A stretch of DNA of 15,015 bases from JBKBXU01 sp046313675 (lineage in GTDB: Bacteria > Bacteroidota > Bacteroidia > Cytophagales > Cytophagaceae), in NCBI GenBank assembly GCA_046313675.1, contig JBKBXU010000085.1:1-15015 (forward strand). Reading direction: 5' to 3'. The notes beneath the pieces were generated by a model. The model saw nothing but the letters and a program-made list of their open reading frames with translations, was not told where the DNA came from and made no database searches. Made by a program: the position numbers and the translations under genes. Positions 7,671 through 13,316 of the stretch are shown piece after piece (the stretch's first letter is position 1; each line of letters starts with the position of its first letter).

Positions 7671-9866
7671 CTAATTTACTACCAATTGCTGAATACCAAT
7701 TTTTTCTCCATCAACAACATGTACAATATACAATCCGGGCTTTAGATTGTGCAACGGAATCGTCGTTCCTGATCCTTCTGAAACTTTAGCACCATGAGAA
7801 TTGAGAATTTGATATTGCACAGAAGAGCTTATATTTCCTGAAAGATACACCACTGAAGAGGCAGGGTTCGGATACAACTTCAAAGAAAGCGATTGGAGTT
7901 TATCTATTGAAGAAGCAGGCCCTTCCGGCTCTGTTGGTTCAGTAGGATCTTCCGGTTCTACTTCATAGCCTTCCGATTCATAGAATAGTATTGACCTCCA
8001 TCCACCGACAAAGGCATTAATATTTCCATCCTTATCAAAGTCGTCGAAGGTTAAATAGGCCCAGGCTTCCAACTGAAGATCCTCAAACGGATTGAACTCC
8101 GGATTGAAATTTTCTTCGAATTCTCCATCTGTATTTTCAAATGCAATAATTTGGCCATAGCTTGTGCCAAGAAAAATATCTGCATCCCCATCTTGGTCAA
8201 TATCGAAGAACTTGATATTCGTAACCGATAAATGACTAAAATCGTCCAATGGATTTTCCTCATTCTCCTTCCTGGTAAAGCTTCCGGAGGCATTTTCAAA
8301 GTATGCTATTCCATCATCCACAAGAGGAATCATTGCATCCAGGTCTCCGTCTCCATCAAAATCATAAAATGTTATACTAACAGGCCTTTCAAAATTTGAC
8401 TCATCATCTTCTTCCTCGTCAAAGTCTTCAGGTAAACCAAGCCCTTCAAATGGATTTCCCGGAAAGGTTTCCTCTTCAAATATCCCTCCAGAATTTCTAA
8501 AGAATGTAACACCTGCCTCACAGGCCACAAAAGCATCCTGATCACCATCTCCGTCAATATCAACAAAGTTGATGGTCGGGCGTTCACAATCAAACTCAAT
8601 GCCAAGGAATGGGTTTTCTTCAAATGCTTCTATAAAGGTATTGTCCCCCTGATTTTTATACAGCATTAACGCAGAACGGCTTCCACCAACAAAGGCATCC
8701 TTATGCCCATCATTGTTATAATCAAAGAAAACTACATCATTTGCAGTGGCAAGGGCAAATCCTCCGCCTATCGGACTTTGCGAAGGATTTACGTAATCTA
8801 ATGTTCCATCGCCGTCATTCTCATAGTGGTGGAAATAGTAATCAAAGTTACCTAATAAAGCATCTATTTCCCCATTATTGTTTATGTCTCCAAATCCGGG
8901 AGAGATATTCATGCCATGGGCATAATAATTTATGTTGATAGGCAAATCTTCTGATTCGGTAAAATCACCATCTTCATTTTCATAGTAAACCAAATCACCG
9001 TATTTCCCTCCTATGAATGCATCCAGGTCACCATCTCCGTCAATATCTGCGAAAGCAAGGTCGGTTATAGGGTTTTCTCCTGGTATTATCGTGGTCACTT
9101 CAACATCATTTAAAGGATTATTCTCATTAAAACGCTCAGTAAAAACCCCTTCAACATTTTCAAAATACCTAATCCCCCCTTCTTTATCTCCAAAGAAAGC
9201 ATCATCATCTCCATCGTTGTCCCAATCGGCCAATGTAAAAGCAACATCTTCATCAATTATAATGTCCGAGAAGGGGTCATCCTCCTCTGTAGCCAGTGAA
9301 AATTCATTTTGACCATTATTGATGTAAGTGTATATTTCCCCATCTGCTACTATGACAGCGTCAAGATCTCCATCATCATCAAGGTCTGAAAAGGCAATAT
9401 CTGTTGTCGCTGATAAATTTATATCATCGAAGGGGTTGTCTTCACCCGTCTGTTCAACAAATTTACCATTGCCATCATTTATAAGATAAACAATCCTGCC
9501 TTCTGAATTACCCGCAAAAATATCCATTCTGCCATTGCCGTTTAGATCAACCATAACCGGCCTGGTAAAGCTTCCTGCCGATAATGCAACTGGAAAAGGG
9601 TTTTGTTCAGGATTTGGGGTAAAGCCGTCCTGAGCTTCTGCAGATATGCATACAGATAAAAGTAGCGATGCGGTAGCGGCATATTTCAAAGAGGTATGCT
9701 TGGGGAAAAGAGCATTATGAAGCTTTCTTAATTTATTGATCAGGTAAAACCGGGTTTTTCTCTGTAGCCGATAGAACCTTCCCTCAGAAATCAACTTTTC
9801 AATTTTTGCCTTTAGCAAAGAATATTTCTTCTGCTTTTTAAAATCATTCGTATAAGTTTTAATCAT
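7671..9866 (-). CDS. Secreted FG-GAP/VCBS repeat protein with type IX sorting domain
   Basis: 731 residues. Residues 1-56 are a basic, Lys/Arg-rich extension. A signal peptide follows at about 57-79 (YAATASLLLSVCISAEAQ). Ten calcium-loop motifs of the DxDxDGDxD type recur every ~54 residues (starting near D107, 161, 214, 274, 327, 382, 436, 502, 555 and 609). Each is followed by a strand such as DAFIGG and, in most cycles, an NPF/NPL turn, the pattern of beta-propeller FG-GAP/VCBS surface proteins. A Pro/Glu/Thr linker (637-650) leads to a T9SS type A sorting domain (657-731) with LKLYPNPASS, GLYIVHV and a C-terminal QQLVVN. The protein is expected to be exported by Sec, moved across the outer membrane by T9SS and kept on the surface or released. 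A binding or adhesion role is inferred. It lies 10 bp after the GNAT gene. The only possible upstream start is the ATG at 9866, as the next Met is residue 105. Confidence 0.92.
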   Translation of the reverse strand: MIKTYTNDFKKQKKYSLLKAKIEKLISEGRFYRLQRKTRFYLINKLRKLHNALFPKHTSLKYAATASLLLSVCISAEAQDGFTPNPEQNPFPVALSAGSFTRPVMVDLNGNGRMDIFAGNSEGRIVYLINDGNGKFVEQTGEDNPFDDINLSATTDIAFSDLDDDGDLDAVIVADGEIYTYINNGQNEFSLATEEDDPFSDIIIDEDVAFTLADWDNDGDDDAFFGDKEGGIRYFENVEGVFTERFNENNPLNDVEVTTIIPGENPITDLAFADIDGDGDLDAFIGGKYGDLVYYENEDGDFTESEDLPININYYAHGMNISPGFGDINNNGEIDALLGNFDYYFHHYENDGDGTLDYVNPSQSPIGGGFALATANDVVFFDYNNDGHKDAFVGGSRSALMLYKNQGDNTFIEAFEENPFLGIEFDCERPTINFVDIDGDGDQDAFVACEAGVTFFRNSGGIFEEETFPGNPFEGLGLPEDFDEEEDDESNFERPVSITFYDFDGDGDLDAMIPLVDDGIAYFENASGSFTRKENEENPLDDFSHLSVTNIKFFDIDQDGDADIFLGTSYGQIIAFENTDGEFEENFNPEFNPFEDLQLEAWAYLTFDDFDKDGNINAFVGGWRSILFYESEGYEVEPEDPTEPTEPEGPASSIDKLQSLSLKLYPNPASSVVYLSGNISSSVQYQILNSHGAKVSEGSGTTIPLHNLKPGLYIVHVVDGEKIGIQQLVVN

Positions 9867-9876
9867 AGTTATAAGG

Positions 9877-10767
9877 TTAAAGTAATTGTTTAGTTAAATA
9901 TTTTGTGGTCTTATATAAGTGTTCTGTAAAAAATGAGTACTCCTTAAATCTTTTATGATGAATTTTTAACATATTCTCATTTTGTACATCAATCATGTAT
10001 ACCGCATTGGTAAACCCATCGTTTAGTTGTGCGTATCCTGAGGTTTTCAGGAGGTTTAAGGCTATAAGTCCACGCTTTTTGTGCTTAATAACATAAAGAG
10101 AGGTGTATTGTATATCATTTTTCGTATAGTGCGTAATGATCCATCCAAGTAGCAGGTTACCGGCTACTGCACCGAAACTGAAAGGGGCGATTTTTTCAGG
10201 CATCTGTTCCGGATTTAAAGATGAAGGGAAGTCCATCTGATGATACTGGGATCTGACCTGCGGTTCTATTTCTTTCCATGGAATTATTTCACATGCATCA
10301 TGCGGTGGAGGAAGGTTTTTCAACCAGTCAGAATGATCCCGTAAAGTAGCCAGGTTAATTTTCATTAGGGCAAACTTCTTTTCAGGTTTAGCCCATCCGG
10401 TAGCGGACAGGAATTTTTCCCATAGATCCTTTTCTACCCAATCGCTTTGATAAATTGCCTGATAGTGGCTTATCTTTAATTGAAGTAACTTTTTTTCAAG
10501 TAGCTTTAACATAGCCCTGGCAAGGCCTTTTCTTCTGAAATTTTTATTTACATATAATGAAAACAGATCGGCGATATTAGTTGAATATAGGGCTAAAACT
10601 AACAGACCGACTGCCTTTTTTTCATAAAGTGCAATTATGCTTACTGTACCTGATAGATAAAAGGAGCTTTTGACCTTTTTATGAAAGCCTTTTGACAATA
10701 GCAATGGATACTTCTCAGATAACTCTTGAAAGCTAAGTTTATCGGATACTAATAGCTGAAACTCCAT
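9877..10767 (-). CDS. Tandem GNAT-family N-acyltransferase
   Basis: 296 residues. The N-terminal half (about 1-140) is a GNAT domain: strand VGLLVLALY, strand LFSLYVNKNF, then the acyl-CoA pyrophosphate loop RRKGLARAML (78-87), and a later strand YQAIYQSD. The C-terminal half (about 155-296) repeats the plan more loosely: FGAVAGNLLLGWIITHY, IQYTSLYVIKHKKRGLIALNLL and VYMIDVQNENMLKIHHKRFKEY. The second half's loop lacks the full R/QxxGxG/A motif and is probably structural. Family members move an acyl group from CoA to an amine. The substrate is not evident, but co-transcription with the secreted repeat protein 10 bp downstream suggests a linked function. The start is the ATG at 10767, with a promoter candidate ~50 bp upstream. 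Confidence 0.82.
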   Translation of the reverse strand: MEFQLLVSDKLSFQELSEKYPLLLSKGFHKKVKSSFYLSGTVSIIALYEKKAVGLLVLALYSTNIADLFSLYVNKNFRRKGLARAMLKLLEKKLLQLKISHYQAIYQSDWVEKDLWEKFLSATGWAKPEKKFALMKINLATLRDHSDWLKNLPPPHDACEIIPWKEIEPQVRSQYHQMDFPSSLNPEQMPEKIAPFSFGAVAGNLLLGWIITHYTKNDIQYTSLYVIKHKKRGLIALNLLKTSGYAQLNDGFTNAVYMIDVQNENMLKIHHKRFKEYSFFTEHLYKTTKYLTKQLL

Positions 10768-10815
10768 AGCTGATAATAATTGTCATTACATCAATTGAAA
10801 TATCAATTAAGGCTG

Positions 10816-10846
10816 CAAATATAAGTCTCGAATCCTTCTATTAAAA
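10816..10846 (-). promoter_or_regulatory. Candidate promoter of the GNAT/FG-GAP operon
   Basis: On the minus strand, TTTT (10846-10843), 19 bp, then TATATTTG (10823-10816). The -7 box matches TAnnTTTG exactly and the -33 box differs by one base from TTTG. The leader to the ATG at 10767 would be about 40 nt. Confidence 0.45.
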
Positions 10847-11036
10847 TTATATTTTGCAAACAATATTCTTTTCTTAGAGATTTTTTCCCACTTCCAGAAA
10901 AACAGGAATGCCAGAAAGATAGATTTGAGGGGGCAAAACAACATAAATCAGCGTATTTACATAGCAAATCAAGACATATTTACAAGCATGCATATCTTAG
11001 ATTTTACAATTCATTGAAAAAAATTAATTTCACCCA
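10847..11036. other. AT-rich divergent intergenic stretch
   Basis: This is the central part of the 302-bp region between the divergent GNAT operon and the ECF operon. It holds no plausible gene. Two near-copies of TATTTACA lie around 10958-10984, and the rest is AT-rich. I see no stable hairpin or known riboswitch. The control sites I can support lie on either side of it. Confidence 0.4.
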
Positions 11037-11065
11037 CAAGTTTTGTAAAAAAACGTCGACTAAAG
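11037..11065 (+). promoter_or_regulatory. ECF-sigma-type promoter, copy A (anti-sigma/Spy/sigma operon)
   Basis: CAAGTT (11037-11042), 11 bp, then CGTCGACTAAAG (11054-11065). The same arrangement with identical spacing precedes the gene at 12595. Counted to the ACTAAA element the spacer is 16 bp, the same geometry as ECF promoters such as E. coli sigma-E (GGAACTT-N16-TCTAA). The ATG at 11070 lies only 4 bp beyond the element, so the mRNA would be leaderless or nearly so. Confidence 0.6.
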
Positions 11066-11069
11066 AAAT

Positions 11070-11378
11070 ATGGAAAATAATACAGATGAATGGATCGACA
11101 AGACAATGAACAGTCTTGAGGGGATAGAAAGGGCAGAACCCTCTCCATTTTTATTTCGGAAAATCATGAATGCCGTGGAAGAACGCAAAACAGCCTACCG
11201 GCCGGTTCATACACGGGCAATATGGCAAACAGCAGTTGCCTTTATAGTGCTATTACTGCTTAACTTCTATGGAATCTTTGGAGCCACGTTTTCCGGGAAT
11301 GAGATTACCCCTATGGAAACAATTGCTGAAGACTATGAACTGGTTGAAACGGATACCTATTACACCTATTTTGAATAA
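11070..11378 (+). CDS. Putative anti-sigma factor, single-pass membrane protein
   Basis: 102 residues: a cytoplasmic N-terminus (1-49) with the helical motif WIDKTMNSLEGIERAEPSPFL, one membrane helix at about 51-72 (IWQTAVAFIVLLLLNFYGIF), and a short acidic periplasmic tail ending in TYYTYFE. The EGIERAEPSPFLF stretch resembles the N-terminal segment of small predicted anti-sigma proteins beside ECF sigma genes in Bacteroidota. There is no zinc-binding HxxxCxxC motif, so it is not a ZAS-type protein. It is expected to hold the ECF sigma factor at the inner membrane until an envelope signal releases it. It is the first gene of a tight operon: 3 bp to the Spy-like gene, then 4 bp to the sigma gene. 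The function rests on context plus the weak motif; the gene itself is likely real. Confidence 0.72.
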   Translation: MENNTDEWIDKTMNSLEGIERAEPSPFLFRKIMNAVEERKTAYRPVHTRAIWQTAVAFIVLLLLNFYGIFGATFSGNEITPMETIAEDYELVETDTYYTYFE

Positions 11379-11381
11379 AGC

Positions 11382-11858
11382 ATGAAAACCATTACACTCT
11401 TAAAAACCGCTGTAGTACTATTGCTTATAGTTAATATAGCCACGTTAAGCTACATTTTTTTTCAACCTGACAAAGGAACGGTACGCAGAGGCCGTCTTCC
11501 GGAAAAAGCCGTGGCTGAAAAACTAAACCTAACAGAAAAACAGCAGGAACAATACAAGGAACTTAGACGTGAGCATCGAAACCTGATGAAAGATCTCCGC
11601 CAGGAGAAGCATCAAAACAGGAGACAACTGCTGGAGAAATTACATGGAAATGAACTGAACAACACATCCAAAGATTCCCTTACTAATATTATAGCTCATA
11701 ACCAGAAAAAAATGGAGTTGGCTATGATTGAGCATTTCATTATGGTAAGGCAGATGCTTACACCTGAACAGATCGAAGGATACAACCAGTTCATTGAAGA
11801 GATGGGAAATACCATGACCCATCGGGGGAAAGTCAAAAAAGAAAGAAGCGAAGAATAA
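11382..11858 (+). CDS. Membrane-anchored Spy/CpxP-like (metal-resist type) protein
   Basis: 158 residues. A single N-terminal membrane helix (about 7-27, LKTAVVLLLIVNIATLSYIFF) anchors a periplasmic domain that is almost all charged alpha helix. LTEKQQEQYKELRREHR (50-66) and MLTPEQIEGYNQF (125-137) are the two LTxxQ-type motifs that mark the Spy/CpxP and heavy-metal sensor family. In that family the helical hairpins bind unfolded proteins or metals and can dampen an envelope-stress regulator. No cysteine or His cluster is visible, so metal binding is not indicated. It lies between the anti-sigma and sigma genes with spacings of 3 and 4 bp and is probably translated coupled to both. A feedback role on the anti-sigma/sigma pair is inferred from this position. 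Confidence 0.82.
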   Translation: MKTITLLKTAVVLLLIVNIATLSYIFFQPDKGTVRRGRLPEKAVAEKLNLTEKQQEQYKELRREHRNLMKDLRQEKHQNRRQLLEKLHGNELNNTSKDSLTNIIAHNQKKMELAMIEHFIMVRQMLTPEQIEGYNQFIEEMGNTMTHRGKVKKERSEE

Positions 11859-11862
11859 CCAA

Positions 11863-12438
11863 ATGCCCTCCTCAAAAGACCATACCGAAACCTTATACCC
11901 TTCTGAAGAAAAGCTAAAGAAAATTTATGACCAGTATAAAACGCAGGTCTACAATACAGTATTAAGCATGGTTCAAACTGTCCCTGATGCAGAAGAGATT
12001 ACACAGGATGTTTTTGTCGATGTATACTTTAACCTGCATTCCTTCAAAGAAAAATCTTCCCTTAACACCTGGATTTATCGTATTGCTATCAACAAATCGT
12101 TGGATTTTCTAAAAAGCAAAAAGCGTAAAAAAAGGTTTGCCTGGCTGACCTCCCTCTTTGATCCGGAAAGCGGAAACTTACGACATGATCAGGCTGATTT
12201 TGTTCATCCTGGTGTTATGCTGGAAAATAAAGAACGTGCAGCCATCCTGTTCAAAGAAATTGACCGTCTTCCCGACAATCAAAAGACTGCTTTCTTACTT
12301 TCACAAGTGGAGGGTCTGAGTTATGAAGAAATCAATAAGGTTATGCAAAACTCCATTTCCTCCGTCGAATCCTTACTGTTCCGGGCAAAGCAGAATCTTA
12401 GGAAAATGCTTTACAAATATGGCAAGGGATTTAATTAA
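11863..12438 (+). CDS. ECF-subfamily RNA polymerase sigma factor
   Basis: 191 residues. Sigma region 2 lies at about 22-92: YDQYKTQVYNTVLSMV, then the core-binding/-10 block DAEEITQDVFVDVYFNL (42-58), TWIYRIAINKSLDFLKSKKRKKR (69-91). A linker of ~35 residues leads to region 4 at about 126-182: IDRLPDNQKTAFLLSQVEGLSYEEINKVM with the helix-turn-helix SSVESLLFRAKQNLRKML. There is no region 1.1 or 3, as expected for ECF factors. It directs RNA polymerase to a small regulon. Matching promoter-like elements before its own operon and before the gene at 12595 suggest it activates both. It is the last gene of the operon, after its presumed anti-sigma factor and a Spy-like protein; in many ECF operons the sigma gene comes first. 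Confidence 0.95.
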   Translation: MPSSKDHTETLYPSEEKLKKIYDQYKTQVYNTVLSMVQTVPDAEEITQDVFVDVYFNLHSFKEKSSLNTWIYRIAINKSLDFLKSKKRKKRFAWLTSLFDPESGNLRHDQADFVHPGVMLENKERAAILFKEIDRLPDNQKTAFLLSQVEGLSYEEINKVMQNSISSVESLLFRAKQNLRKMLYKYGKGFN

Positions 12439-12533
12439 TAAATTGTTGAATAAAAAAGTCAACCTATATTATGCCGTGACAGACAGTCAACTTAAAATTC
12501 AACACTTAAAACTTAAATATTTTCTTTCTCGCG

Positions 12534-12562
12534 CAAGTTCCAAAAACCAACGTCGTCTAAAG
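12534..12562 (+). promoter_or_regulatory. ECF-sigma-type promoter, copy B (secreted Spy-like gene)
   Basis: CAAGTT (12534-12539), 11 bp, then CGTCGTCTAAAG (12551-12562). It matches copy A at all six bases of the first block and 11 of 12 of the second, with the same spacing. It contains GTCTAAA, close to the -10 of known ECF promoters. The ATG at 12595 would follow a leader of about 25-30 nt. It lies in the 156-bp gap after the sigma gene, so the downstream gene can be transcribed separately from the operon. Confidence 0.65.
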
Positions 12563-12594
12563 AAGAAATAAGTTAAAACTAAAACCATACGACT

Positions 12595-13233
12595 ATGAAA
12601 AAGATCATTTTTGGAATACTGTTCCTTGCAGGAACCGCAGTTTATGCTCAAAGCCCACATGTTCAATCAAACAATACAGATCGCAGTAAAAAGCACGAGC
12701 AATTTAAAAAAGACCTTAACCTGGATGAACAACAAGAGGCCGCTATAAAAGCACTTCGGGAAGAGTATAAAACCAAGGCTGGAGAAATAAAAAATAACTC
12801 CTCCCTGAACGAAGAGCAGAGAAAGTCTGAATTTATGAAACTGCATAAAGAGAAAAGAAGTCGCATGCAGGAAATTTTAACGCCAGAGCAAACTCAGATG
12901 CTGAAAGAAAAAAAAGCTGAATATCAAAAAAACAAAAAAGGCAAAGGGGAAAAAGGTGGATACAAGACAGACTATGCTCAACTTAAAAAAGACCTTAATC
13001 TGACTGACCAGCAGGTAAATGATATGAAAGCCCTGAATGAAAATTATAGAACAAAAAAGGCGGCTGTTAAATCCAGTTCAAGTCTTGATGAGGAAGCGAA
13101 ACGAGCTCAATATAAAAGCCTTCGCTCAGAGAAGAATACTGAATTGAAAAAAATACTTTCTGAAGAACAGTATAACAAGTACAAGGAAATGCGTTCTCAA
13201 AAAGGACACACTGGTAAAAAATCATGCAAATAA
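12595..13233 (+). CDS. Secreted Spy-like protein with two tandem LTxxQ domains
   Basis: 212 residues with a clean signal peptide at 1-19 (cleavage after VYAQ or just before the Gln). The mature part is very rich in Lys and Glu and almost wholly helical. Two units of ~73 residues repeat with a 93-residue period: KKDLNLDEQQ (38-47) ... ILTPEQTQMLKEKKAEY (94-110), and KKDLNLTDQQ (131-140) ... ILSEEQYNKYKEMR (187-200). They are joined by a Lys/Gly linker (112-124). Each unit carries a paired LNLxxQQ / LTPEQ-like motif of the Spy/CpxP family, so the protein is a covalent duplication of a normally single-domain chaperone. A lone Cys sits near the C-terminus (KKSCK). It is periplasmic and probably binds misfolded envelope proteins. 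Promoter copy B precedes it, so control by the neighbouring sigma factor is likely. Confidence 0.85.
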   Translation: MKKIIFGILFLAGTAVYAQSPHVQSNNTDRSKKHEQFKKDLNLDEQQEAAIKALREEYKTKAGEIKNNSSLNEEQRKSEFMKLHKEKRSRMQEILTPEQTQMLKEKKAEYQKNKKGKGEKGGYKTDYAQLKKDLNLTDQQVNDMKALNENYRTKKAAVKSSSSLDEEAKRAQYKSLRSEKNTELKKILSEEQYNKYKEMRSQKGHTGKKSCK

Positions 13234-13244
13234 CAGGCAATAAC

Positions 13245-13279
13245 AGACAAAGCAATCTACATGTGAGATTGCTTTGTCT
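13245..13279 (+). terminator. 14-bp perfect hairpin, probable terminator or attenuator
   Basis: AGACAAAGCAATCT (13245-13258) pairs perfectly with 13266-13279 around a 7-nt loop, 11 bp after the stop of the Spy-like gene. The bases just after the stem are ATAAAAAATC rather than a U-run. A seven-T run follows only 15 bp later (13295-13301), itself pairable with the A-run at 13282-13287. It may terminate poorly and allow some read-through into the barrel gene at 13317. Confidence 0.6.
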
Positions 13280-13316
13280 ATAAAAAATCTTCAATTTTTT
13301 TGCCCTATTTTAGCAC

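Noticed and set aside
9013..9312. A Ser/Pro-rich frame opposite the FG-GAP gene
   Set aside because: It is an antisense reflection of repeated Asp/Gly codons in the real gene, as are the other short frames across 8051-8938.
8000..9600. The DNA-level repeats in the FG-GAP gene as a mobile or CRISPR-like array
   Set aside because: They encode regularly spaced Asp-rich calcium loops in one open frame; the nucleotide similarity is explained by the protein repeat.
12323..12571. An 82-codon frame overlapping the end of the sigma gene
   Set aside because: It is out of frame with the sigma factor, has no recognisable domain and runs across promoter copy B.
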